64,000 nucleotides of DNA, from NCBI GenBank assembly GCA_963840245.1, contig CAWIYI010000020.1:93292-157291 (forward strand), written 5' to 3'. Made by a program: the position numbers and the translations under genes. Shown here piece by piece: positions 17,477 to 25,173 of the stretch. Below the pieces are notes generated by a model that saw only the letters and a list, made by a program, of their open reading frames with translations, did no database searches and was not told the origin of the DNA. Numbering within the stretch: the first letter of the stretch is position 1; each line of letters starts with the position of its first letter. This DNA is from Bog-473 sp963840245. Lineage in GTDB: Bacteria; Actinomycetota; Acidimicrobiia; Acidimicrobiales; RAAP-2.

Positions 17477-17884
17477 TCAGCTGGCCAGGATCTTCGCCTT
17501 CTGGGCGTCGAATTCGGCATCGGTGAGCACACCCTGTGACTTGAGGTCGGCCAGCTTCGAGAGCTGGTCAGCGCTGGTGTCACCGCTCGCGCCGGCGGTC
17601 TGCTTCACGTAGTCGTCGAATGCCTTCTGCTGTTGCGCCGCCTCGTTCGCGGCCCGCTCGTGCATCTTGCCGCCCCGGGCGATCAGGTAGACGAAGACGC
17701 CGAGGAACGGGAGAACGATGACGAAGATGACCCACAGCGCCTTGACCCAGCCACTGATGTCGTGGCTGCGGAAGATGTCGATGAACACCGTGATCAGCAG
17801 CCAGATCCAGATGATGAAGAGGAAGAAGTACAGCATCGTCAGGAAGAAATCGAGGATCGGGTATTGGTAGGTGGCGGCAAGCAT
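17477..17884 (-). CDS. PLDc_N and SHOCT domain membrane protein (paralogue A)
   Basis: A 135-residue protein with two transmembrane helices (FFLTMLYFFLFIIWIWLL and ALWVIFVIVLPFLGVFVYL) forming the phospholipase D N-terminal-like (PLDc_N) module. A polar linker and a C-terminal SHOCT domain (SADQLSKLADLKSQGVL) follow. There is no PLD catalytic HKD motif, so it is not an enzyme. It is nearly identical in its second half to the protein at 24549-24947, pointing to recent duplication or conversion. It starts at ATG 17884 after aaggag. It is probably an inner-membrane stress-associated protein. Confidence 0.88.
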   Translation of the reverse strand: MLAATYQYPILDFFLTMLYFFLFIIWIWLLITVFIDIFRSHDISGWVKALWVIFVIVLPFLGVFVYLIARGGKMHERAANEAAQQQKAFDDYVKQTAGASGDTSADQLSKLADLKSQGVLTDAEFDAQKAKILAS

Positions 17885-17994
17885 GCAGACTCCTTCTCAC
17901 TCGGGAACTGGTGACCCAGGCGCCGTTCAGGGCGACTTCGTACGACGCCTTAGCATCGCACATCCCCGCAATGCGGGTAGGGCCCGAGGGTGCT

Positions 17995-18015
17995 CACAGA
18001 GATGTCATTTCTGTG
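17995..18015. promoter_or_regulatory. 21-bp imperfect palindrome upstream of a PLDc_N-SHOCT gene
   Basis: Arms cacagagatg and catttctgtg match in 9 of 10 positions around a central T. The site lies 111 bases upstream of the start at 17884 and 59 bases beyond the DUF2252 gene end. It is symmetric enough to bind a dimeric regulator; no factor is assigned. Confidence 0.35.
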
Positions 18016-18073
18016 ACGGTTCTCGGGGCCGAGGTGGGGCACGGCGCGGAGTCGGCGATCGGGACCACCGCGC

Positions 18074-19534
18074 CTAGATACCCACTTCGGCGTGGATCCG
18101 GCCACTCTTGCAGGCTTCCGCGAACGTCTCGTAGTCCCGCTCGTTCTGGTCCGCGTAGGACTCGGCGAACTTGGCCAGGGCCTTCTCGAAGGTGGGGTTG
18201 TTCCCGAGGTACGCCGCCATGGCGAAGCGGTCACCCGAACGGGCATGGGCCCGGGCGAGTGTGAGCGCACACAGCTTTCCGTACGCTTCCAGCCCCTGCG
18301 GGAGCATGGTCTCGGTGTCGATCGACCCCTTCCAGTCCTGCAGCTGGCGCAGGTAGTAGTCACGGCTGATGCCGTCGACGCCCTCGGCGCGCTGCCACCC
18401 GAGGAAGATGTCGCTGCTCGCCTGCATCAGGCGCTGGCCGGCGACCACCCGCGCGCCATGGTTGCCGTACGCGCTCTTCTTGGTGAAGCGCTCCAGGACC
18501 GACGCCTCCGCCTCCTTGGCCTGCAGGAAGAGGACGTCCTCATGGCTCGCGCCGTGCAAGAGGATCACCCAGGCCCGGGTGCCGACGCTGCCCACCCCGA
18601 CCACCTTGCGGGCCATCTGGCTGAACCGGTACTGCTCCAGCAGGTGCCGGCGGTCGGTCGGCAGGCTCTGGCGGTACCGGCGCAGGATGTCCCGGAACAG
18701 GTGGACCACCTGTTCGTACTCGACCTCGGGGGCGAGCTCCTCTATCGGCACCAGCAGGGGGGGATCGCTGATGATGACGCGCTCGCCGTCGACCACATGG
18801 GTCAACTTGTCGAGGGCCTTCATGCTGTCCTTGGTCCGCGCCTTCTCGACCGCCTTCGACGCGTTCGCCACCATGCGCGCCTGCGCCTTCGAGCCTGAGG
18901 CTGCCGCCTGGGACTGCAACCCCGTGATGACCTCCTCCACGTTCACGTGGGAGTACCAGACCTCCAGGTTCGACATGGTGGCCATCTGGCGCATCGACTC
19001 GCGGTACACCTGACCGAGCCCCACGATCGCCGCGGTCCGCACCGACTTGGCGTGGCCCCTGCTGCGGCCGGCGATCACGACGCTCGCCGCCAGGCGCTTG
19101 ATGTCCCACTCCCAAGGCCCCGGATGTGTCTCGTCGAAGTCGTTGCAGTCGAAGACGAGCTGCCGCTCGGGCGATCCGAACACGCCGAAGTTGGCGAGGT
19201 GGGCGTCCCCGCAGATCTGAGCGTTGAGCCCCGAGTGCGGCGTGCTCGACAGATCCGACGCCATGACCAGGGCCGCGCCGCGGAAGAAGGTGAACGGGGA
19301 GACCAGCATGCGGCCGTAGCGGATGGGCACCAGCGCGGGCACCCTGGTCGTCGCCTGTTCTTCGAGCAACGACACCGGGTCGGGTCGGTCCGCGGCCGGT
19401 TCGAACGTGGCGTGGCTGGCCCGGGGCGTCTTGACCCGGGCCTCCTTGCCCCTCGTCTTGCTCTCGGCCTCGGTCCTGTGCGGAACGATCGATACCGGCC
19501 GCTCTGCCAAGCGGATCTCCTCGTCCTCAGCCAT
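18074..19534 (-). CDS. DUF2252 family protein
   Basis: A 486-residue soluble protein. Diagnostic DUF2252 blocks are ALVPIRYGRMLVSPFTFFRG (residues ~70-90), ICGDAHLANFGVF, FDCNDFDETHPGPWEWDIKRLA and the late RDYYLRQLQDWKGS. The GDxHxxNF and DFD-like motifs recall aminoglycoside-phosphotransferase/protein-kinase-like folds, so a kinase-like activity is possible but unproven. The start ATG at 19534 is preferred over GTG 19594 because the upstream 20 residues are outside the usual family length. It lies alone on the minus strand, 189 bases from the next gene. Confidence 0.85.
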   Translation of the reverse strand: MAEDEEIRLAERPVSIVPHRTEAESKTRGKEARVKTPRASHATFEPAADRPDPVSLLEEQATTRVPALVPIRYGRMLVSPFTFFRGAALVMASDLSSTPHSGLNAQICGDAHLANFGVFGSPERQLVFDCNDFDETHPGPWEWDIKRLAASVVIAGRSRGHAKSVRTAAIVGLGQVYRESMRQMATMSNLEVWYSHVNVEEVITGLQSQAAASGSKAQARMVANASKAVEKARTKDSMKALDKLTHVVDGERVIISDPPLLVPIEELAPEVEYEQVVHLFRDILRRYRQSLPTDRRHLLEQYRFSQMARKVVGVGSVGTRAWVILLHGASHEDVLFLQAKEAEASVLERFTKKSAYGNHGARVVAGQRLMQASSDIFLGWQRAEGVDGISRDYYLRQLQDWKGSIDTETMLPQGLEAYGKLCALTLARAHARSGDRFAMAAYLGNNPTFEKALAKFAESYADQNERDYETFAEACKSGRIHAEVGI

Positions 19535-19793
19535 GCCCGGCCACCTCCCCGACACGTCGCCGCGCCATTGTTCCGGGTCCGAGGCTACGACCACTCACCT
19601 TCTCTTCGCACAAACGGGCCGCGGGCCGGCGCCCGCCGGGTCCCGGGCGCTCAGGTCCGGATAACGTTTGACCCTTTCCCCACCCTCCGCGCGGAGTCAC
19701 AATGGCGGAGTCGGGATGCGCCGCGCCGGAAGCGACCGCGGGGCGAACACAACCGCCCGGTGACCCGCGTCGGGCCGGGATGAGGGGCGCAGA

Positions 19794-20759
19794 GTGAAGG
19801 TGGACCACGAGGATCGGAGTGCAGGGGACGGCTCCGGACCCTCGGGATCTCCCGAACCGGGCCTCGTTCCCGCCACCAACGCCACCACCACCGCCACCCG
19901 CCGCGAGCGCATCGGCGCGTTGATCGGACGGCTCACCGAAGCCATCCGGCGCGGCGACGACAAGGCCGTCGAGCAGGCCGTGCTCCAGCTGAGCCGGCGT
20001 CGGCGGTGGCTCGCCCCGCTGGGCCTGATCGTGGGCGCCTTCCTCATGCTCTTCCAGGGCATCAAGCTCCTCTACACCAACTGGCGCCTCACCCTGGTCC
20101 AGATCGTGCCGGCCATGTGGATCTGGATCGCCATGCTGGACATCAAGCTCCACGTCTTCCACGGCAAGCAGTTCCACGTCATCCGCGGCCCGTTGCTCAT
20201 CCCCTGCGTGCTCGGGGTGACCGCGCTCACCGCCGCCAGCTTCTACCTGAACGGCGTATTCGCCTTCGCCATCTCGGTGCCCGGGCAGCCGCAAATCCGC
20301 CCCGCCTTCGGCCGGGCCAACCAGCACCTCCGGACCATCCTGGCCTGGGGGTGCACCATCGGTCTCGCGCTGTCGTTCTCCGCGCTGATCGCGACCCGCT
20401 GGGGTCACTGGCCGTTCGTCATCAGCCAGAGCATCGTCGTCGGCATCATGACGCTCTGCTACCTCGCCGTGCCGGCCCGCATCGTCGGGATCGAGAAGAA
20501 GAACCAGTCCCGCCGGGACGCGCTGGCGGCGACTGCGGTCGGCGGGGCGGTGGGTGCCGTGGTCTGCTCCCCGCCGTACATGCTGGGCCGCCTGGGCATC
20601 CTCATGCTGGGCTGGCCCTACGTCTTCTGGCTCGGCATCATATTGATCGTGATCGGGGCCGCCCTGCAGACGGGGGCGACGAGTGCGGTCAAGGCGGTCA
20701 AGTTCTCCGCCAAGCTGGTGGGCCATCCGGGCGACGTCGCCGAGCCGGTCGCCGGATGA
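19794..20759 (+). CDS. Multi-pass membrane protein of unknown function
   Basis: A 321-residue protein from GTG 19794 with gagggg upstream. Residues 1-70 are polar and charged (RRERIGALIGRLTEAIRRGDDKAVEQ). At least six hydrophobic helices follow from about residue 75 to 300 (LGLIVGAFLMLFQGIKLL, IVPAMWIWIAMLDIKLHVF, LLIPCVLGVTALTAASFY and others). A Q/G/P loop with GQPQIRPAFGRANQHLR separates two halves. I do not recognise a family. It is followed 7 bases later by the metallo-beta-lactamase gene, so the two are probably co-transcribed. Confidence 0.7.
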   Translation: MKVDHEDRSAGDGSGPSGSPEPGLVPATNATTTATRRERIGALIGRLTEAIRRGDDKAVEQAVLQLSRRRRWLAPLGLIVGAFLMLFQGIKLLYTNWRLTLVQIVPAMWIWIAMLDIKLHVFHGKQFHVIRGPLLIPCVLGVTALTAASFYLNGVFAFAISVPGQPQIRPAFGRANQHLRTILAWGCTIGLALSFSALIATRWGHWPFVISQSIVVGIMTLCYLAVPARIVGIEKKNQSRRDALAATAVGGAVGAVVCSPPYMLGRLGILMLGWPYVFWLGIILIVIGAALQTGATSAVKAVKFSAKLVGHPGDVAEPVAG

Positions 20760-20766
20760 TCACGCC

Positions 20767-21654
20767 ATGGCGCTGACGACGCTGGAGTGGTTCGGGACCG
20801 CCACCTTCCGGGTGCGCCACGCCGGACTGGACCTCTTCTTCGATGCCTACCTCGACCGCCTGCCGGGCCTCGATCCCGTGGGCCTCACGACCGCCGAGGT
20901 CGAGAAGGCCGACTTCGTCTTCGTGAGCCATGCCCACTTCGACCATCTCTACGGGGCCGACGCCATCGCACGCAACACCGGGGCCACGGTCGTCGCCTCG
21001 CCCGAGTCGGCCCGGTGCCTGCGCGAGCGGGGCGTGCCCGACGAGCAGCTGCTCGTCGTGACCGGGGGCGAGACGGTGCAGTGCGGGCCGACCACGCGGG
21101 TCCGTGTGCTGCCCGCCCTCCATTCATGCCTGTTCGCCCACAGTGACGCCGACACGTCCGTCGCCTGTCTCGGCGATCTCGGCGTGAGCGCCCAGGAGCG
21201 TGCCGCCACGGTGCGCACGCTGTTCGAGGCCATGGACGCGGCCCCGGCGCCCGCCGGGCCGGCCCTCATCGCCATGAACGAGTCGTGTTCCCGCCATGAC
21301 GGCGGGCAGCTGGCCTACCTCCTCCTGACCGCCGGCGGTTCGGTGCTGGTCAGCGGCAGCGCGGGGTACTGGCGCGGCATCTTCGACGGGCTGCGCCCCG
21401 ACGTCGCCCTGCTCTCCCTCGGTGGCCGGCCGAACGTCGACGGCGAACCCTTCCAGGGTTCCTCGGTCGAGTTCATGCTCGAGCAGGTGCGGGCGCTGCG
21501 CGCCGGGCGGGTCGCCTTCTGTCACCACGACCCGCTCTTCCCCGGCCTGCCGGGCGTGGACATCGGGCCGGCGGCGGCGGCCCTCCGCGCGCCGGGTGCG
21601 CCCAGCGGCTACTTCGAGCTGGAGTACGCCGTGCCGGTTCCCCTCCTGGGCTGA
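20767..21654 (+). CDS. MBL-fold metallo-hydrolase
   Basis: A 295-residue metallo-beta-lactamase-fold protein. It opens with LEWFGTATFRVRHAGLDLFFDAYLDR, the UlaG/YycJ-like start, and carries the metal-binding HAHFDH near residue 58. Later candidate ligands are in LPALHSCLF, GDLG and FCHHDPLF. It probably hydrolyses a phosphoester, lactone or similar bond with two metal ions. It shares a strand and a 7-base gap with the preceding membrane protein. Substrate unknown. Confidence 0.85.
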   Translation: MALTTLEWFGTATFRVRHAGLDLFFDAYLDRLPGLDPVGLTTAEVEKADFVFVSHAHFDHLYGADAIARNTGATVVASPESARCLRERGVPDEQLLVVTGGETVQCGPTTRVRVLPALHSCLFAHSDADTSVACLGDLGVSAQERAATVRTLFEAMDAAPAPAGPALIAMNESCSRHDGGQLAYLLLTAGGSVLVSGSAGYWRGIFDGLRPDVALLSLGGRPNVDGEPFQGSSVEFMLEQVRALRAGRVAFCHHDPLFPGLPGVDIGPAAAALRAPGAPSGYFELEYAVPVPLLG

Positions 21655-21694
21655 TCACGGTGCCCCCGGCGTCGGACGCGGATCCGGGCCGGCG

Positions 21695-22603
21695 TCACAC
21701 CCTCGCGAGCGGCTTGATGCTGTACCCGGCGGCGGCCCAGCGCTGGGTGTGGAGCAAATGATCGTCGAGCCAAAATGCATCGTTCTCGGTGACCACGAGC
21801 AGCTCCTCGAACTTGACCCCCACGCCGTCCCGGCCGATGTGCGGCTCGACCGCCCAGAGGCCCGGGGCGGCGGCGCAGTCGGAGAACGCGGTGTCGTTCC
21901 ACACGGGGTACGAGCTCCCTCCCTTCTCGGCGGCGACCGCGGCCGCCAGGAGGCCTTCGGCTGCCGCGGTGCCGAAGCCGGGGAGCGGCGAGCGGCGATC
22001 CGGTTCGGCCTCCAGGGGGAAGACCAGATGGCCGAGCGCACGCTCGGGGTAGTGCTGATGGCAGTTCTCCCAGCCGTGCTGCGCCAGCAGGAAGTCGAGC
22101 TCGCAGTAGAGGTTCAGCATGGTCTCACCCGACCGGACCCCTTCCAGCAGGAAGGAGCGGATCTGGGCCAGCCCCCGGTCGAGGTCGTTGAACATCACGT
22201 TCGGGCCGAGCACACATGAATAACCGACATCCGAGGAGATGCCATTGACGGCTGGGGCCAGGTCCAAGATCAGCGGCGCGCCCTCGGCCAGTGCGGCGTC
22301 GGTCGGCAGGAAGGCGGGACTGGGCAGCCAACCGTCGTCCTCCCTCGCCAGGGCGCCACCGTCCTGGGGCGACCAGTCCGGCCCGAGCAGGGTGCGGCGT
22401 CCGAACCAGGCGTAGGGCTCGTGGAAGACCTGCACGATGTCGTTGCGAGCCTGCGCGGCCTTCATGAGCCGGCAGACTTCGATCTCGGTCATGCCCGGCT
22501 GGAGCTGGGACTCGACGCTGAGGGCGATGTCGTACGCCAGGCGCTGGACCTGACGGAATTGGTCGAGCTCCACGGCGGAGTACGGAAAGGGACTGCTGGC
22601 CAC
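21695..22603 (-). CDS. M24 family metallopeptidase-like protein
   Basis: A protein of about 302 residues, starting at GTG 22603 (aggggaa upstream). The M24 'pita-bread' ligands can be followed: ILDLAPAVNGISSDVG supplies the D-x10-D pair, HQHYPERALGH the histidine region, and VEPHIG and KFEELLVVTE the two glutamates. M24 enzymes are methionine/proline aminopeptidases or creatinase-like hydrolases. The atypical length and weakly conserved neighbourhood of the histidine suggest a diverged member. It is convergent with the MBL gene. An upstream ATG at 22690 would add 29 residues lacking similarity. Confidence 0.75.
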   Translation of the reverse strand: MASSPFPYSAVELDQFRQVQRLAYDIALSVESQLQPGMTEIEVCRLMKAAQARNDIVQVFHEPYAWFGRRTLLGPDWSPQDGGALAREDDGWLPSPAFLPTDAALAEGAPLILDLAPAVNGISSDVGYSCVLGPNVMFNDLDRGLAQIRSFLLEGVRSGETMLNLYCELDFLLAQHGWENCHQHYPERALGHLVFPLEAEPDRRSPLPGFGTAAAEGLLAAAVAAEKGGSSYPVWNDTAFSDCAAAPGLWAVEPHIGRDGVGVKFEELLVVTENDAFWLDDHLLHTQRWAAAGYSIKPLARV

Positions 22604-22959
22604 CTGGTGTTCCCCTGTCAGACGTTCGAAGCAAGAGCCAATGGGATCGCCCACCCACTGCGGATGACACTGCGTCACCCAGGATGTCACAGTCCCGATG
22701 ACCCCTTCTCGTCAGGCCGGCGTCACCAGGGACCCCGAGACTTTAGCCCCCATGATTGGGGGTTGCCGGTCGGCGCCCCAGACTCCGGCACGGGTCGCCA
22801 TCTGCCCAGACGAGGACCGTGAGAGGCAGGGCCAGAGATCACCAGTGGCGCGCTCGCGGAGGCGGCCGGAATCGTCCCTAGGACGCGCCGGCCCGTGCTG
22901 GACGGGCCGTGTGGTTGTCACGGAGCCGCTGCGCCGAGGTCAGGGCGCGGCCGGCCCGG
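22604..22959. other. Intergenic region, no gene seen
   Basis: About 355 bases without a convincing ORF. It contains a ccccca/tggggg hairpin at 22747-22762 and, at 22839-22860, an 18-of-22 match to the 3' end of the following PLDc_N gene (22965-22986), possibly a remnant of a lost paralogue. Confidence 0.5.
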
Positions 22960-23190
22960 TCAGGTCGCCAGTTGCGCGTTCGCGGGACGGGCGATGATGT
23001 AGATCAGCCCGCCGAGGAGAGGCACGATGAGGATCAGAATGGTCCAGCCCGCCTTGGCCAGACCGTGGTGGTCCCGGCGACGGAAGTTGTCGACGAAACA
23101 CCAGATGACGAAGAACAGCAGCAGGAAGATCCCGGCGAACATCAGGAACGTCCAGAACAGGCTGAGCAGCGGCCACGTGTAAGCGAGCAT
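22960..23190 (-). CDS. Small PLDc_N-domain membrane protein (paralogue C, no SHOCT)
   Basis: A 76-residue protein starting at ATG 23190, eight bases after ggagg. Two transmembrane helices (LLSLFWTFLMFAGIFLLLFF and AGWTILILIVPLLGGLIYII) and the intervening VDNFRRRDHHGLAKAGW give the PLDc_N module seen in the paralogues at 17477 and 24549, but the SHOCT tail is absent. It is likely a membrane-embedded accessory protein with no catalytic residues. Confidence 0.82.
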   Translation of the reverse strand: MLAYTWPLLSLFWTFLMFAGIFLLLFFVIWCFVDNFRRRDHHGLAKAGWTILILIVPLLGGLIYIIARPANAQLAT

Positions 23191-23344
23191 CGTGTGCACC
23201 TCCGAGCTCGAAGCTACCGGGCGAGACGGTGACGCCGGTGGATGCCATGCGGTCTCAGCCGCCAGTCACCAGCGGCGTTCGTTTCTCATGTGGCAGGGTC
23301 GCCCGGGCAGCACCCAGGACGCGCGCCGTCCGTCCTGCGTTCCC

Positions 23345-24511
23345 TCAGCCCGCCGCCAGCGCCGTCCCGCCGGCGCCGGCTGCCCCACCCCCGTGCCCAG
23401 GTTTCCCGTAGCGGAGCCGGAAGGCGAGATACGCGAACGGTCCCACCAGGATGGGCAACCAGTAGGAGATGATCCGGTAGGCCAATGTCGCCACGACGGC
23501 GTCGCCGCCGGGCACCCCCGCCAGGATGAGCAACGCGCTCAATCCGGCCTCCACGATGCCGAGCCCCCCGGGCGTGATGGGGATCAGCGCCAACAACCCG
23601 GCGACTGCGTAGGCCAGCAGGACGACCGAGGGGTTCGGCCTGGCACCGGTGGCCCGGATGGTGGCCAGCAATGTGCCGAAGTCGAAGGCCAGCCGACCGC
23701 TGCTCAGGAGCATCGCCGCCTTCCAGCGTTGGCCCAGCACGTCTCGGATGCGATTGCGCTCGAAGACCAGGCGGTCCTGCAGACCGGTCATGGGCTCGGC
23801 CTTGCGCTTCAGCCGGTTGCGCGTGGACTGCACGATGCTGCCCACCCACCGGAGCGGTCGGTCCAACGTCAGCACAAGTGCGCCGAACCCGGCGAAGAGC
23901 ACGAAGGCCACGATGCCCAGCAGCGCCGCGTGCAGGAGTCCGTTCTCGACTGGCGTGCCGGCAATGATGGCGGGCAGGACGAAGATCGGCAGGGCCAGCA
24001 GCCCGCCGATGCCGAGCAATGAGAAGGCGGTGAGCCCGGCCACCGCGGTCGCCGGATCGTTCCCCGCCGTGGCAAGCATGCGGAACTGCGTGGCCGCCCC
24101 GAACGCGGCGCCCCCGGGCACAATAAGGCTGATGGCATTGCCGGAGAGTTGCGACGTGGCGACCGAGAACCAGGCGTCGGTGCGGAGGGCGATCCGTTGC
24201 AGCGCGATGGTGCAGGTGAAATGCGCCACCTGGAGGACGACGGCGATCGAGAACCAGATCGGGTCGAGCGAGGTCAGTTTGGGGAAGGAGTCGAAGACCT
24301 CGGCCAGGCTCGGGAACACCAGGTAGAGGGTGATGCCGGCGACGACCACCAAGACGCTCTTCTTGGCGATGGACCGCCACGGCGGCGGTGACGCGACATC
24401 GTGCTCGATGCGAGTGGCCAGCCGCTGCGACAGCGCATCGCTCCCGGCGGGGCTCTCCCCCGGTGGGACCGGACGCGGCTCCTCGGGTTCGTGGTCCTCT
24501 GGCGTCGCCAC
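23345..24511 (-). CDS. Flippase-like (lysylphosphatidylglycerol synthase TM region) protein
   Basis: A 388-residue polytopic membrane protein of the UPF0104/LPG_synthase_TM group, starting at GTG 24511. The first ~45 residues are proline/glutamate-rich. Around eight helices follow, with family motifs SGNAISLIVPGGAAFGAATQFRML near the middle and LLALIPITPGGLGIVEAG near the end. Only the membrane flippase-like part is present; there is no cytosolic aminoacyl transferase domain. It probably moves or exposes a phospholipid or polyprenyl-linked substrate. It lies directly downstream of the PLDc_N-SHOCT gene on the same strand. Confidence 0.85.
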   Translation of the reverse strand: MATPEDHEPEEPRPVPPGESPAGSDALSQRLATRIEHDVASPPPWRSIAKKSVLVVVAGITLYLVFPSLAEVFDSFPKLTSLDPIWFSIAVVLQVAHFTCTIALQRIALRTDAWFSVATSQLSGNAISLIVPGGAAFGAATQFRMLATAGNDPATAVAGLTAFSLLGIGGLLALPIFVLPAIIAGTPVENGLLHAALLGIVAFVLFAGFGALVLTLDRPLRWVGSIVQSTRNRLKRKAEPMTGLQDRLVFERNRIRDVLGQRWKAAMLLSSGRLAFDFGTLLATIRATGARPNPSVVLLAYAVAGLLALIPITPGGLGIVEAGLSALLILAGVPGGDAVVATLAYRIISYWLPILVGPFAYLAFRLRYGKPGHGGGAAGAGGTALAAG

Positions 24512-24548
24512 CAGCGAGCTGCTCTCGGCGACGGGGCGAACGGCGGTC

Positions 24549-24947
24549 CTAGCTCGCCAGGATCTTGGCCTTCTGGGCGTCGAACTCGGCGTCGGTGAGC
24601 ACACCCTGCGACTTGAGGTCGGCCAGCTTCGAGAGCTGGTCTGCGCTGGTGTCACTCGACCCCGCGGTCTGCTTGACGTACTGGTCGAAGGCCTTCTGCT
24701 GATCTGCCGCCTGCCGCGCCGCCCGCTCGTGCATCTTGCCGCCCCGGGCGATCAGGTACACGAACACGCCGAGGAACGGCAGGATGATGATGAAGATCAC
24801 CCACAGCGCCTTGGCCACGCCGCCCATGTCGTGGCTGCGGAAGATATCCGTGAACACCATGATCAGCAGCCAGATCCAGATGATGAAGAGGAAGAAGTAC
24901 AGCGTCGTCAGGAAGACATCGAGGATCGGGTAGTTGGTAGCGAGCAT
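24549..24947 (-). CDS. PLDc_N and SHOCT domain membrane protein (paralogue B)
   Basis: A 132-residue protein from ATG 24947, with aaggagtt upstream. The same architecture as the 17477-17884 protein is present: two helices (FLTTLYFFLFIIWIWLLIMVF and ALWVIFIIILPFLGVFVYLI) and a C-terminal SHOCT domain. The helix-2 to SHOCT half is almost identical to paralogue A, whereas the first 10 residues and the linker differ. It precedes the flippase-like gene by 37 bases, so they are likely in one operon. Confidence 0.88.
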   Translation of the reverse strand: MLATNYPILDVFLTTLYFFLFIIWIWLLIMVFTDIFRSHDMGGVAKALWVIFIIILPFLGVFVYLIARGGKMHERAARQAADQQKAFDQYVKQTAGSSDTSADQLSKLADLKSQGVLTDAEFDAQKAKILAS

Positions 24948-25173
24948 TGAAAGGAACTCCTTGTGATCAGTGGTCGGCGAGAACCCGACCTGCAATGTTT
25001 AGTCTCTGCACCTCGACCCGTGCTGGGATGACGCGCCCGGGCCTGCTGCTCGGGCAGCCGGCCTCGCTGCGCCGCCGGACCACCGCCCGAGTGCGTGACC
25101 GGTGCACGGCCGAGATCGTGACCTTCGTCACAGACCAGGAAGGACGTCCACCGAGGACAATGGCACCGGGCCC

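Noticed and set aside
22747..22762. ccccca/tggggg hairpin as a terminator
   Set aside because: Only a 6-bp stem with no T-run on either strand.
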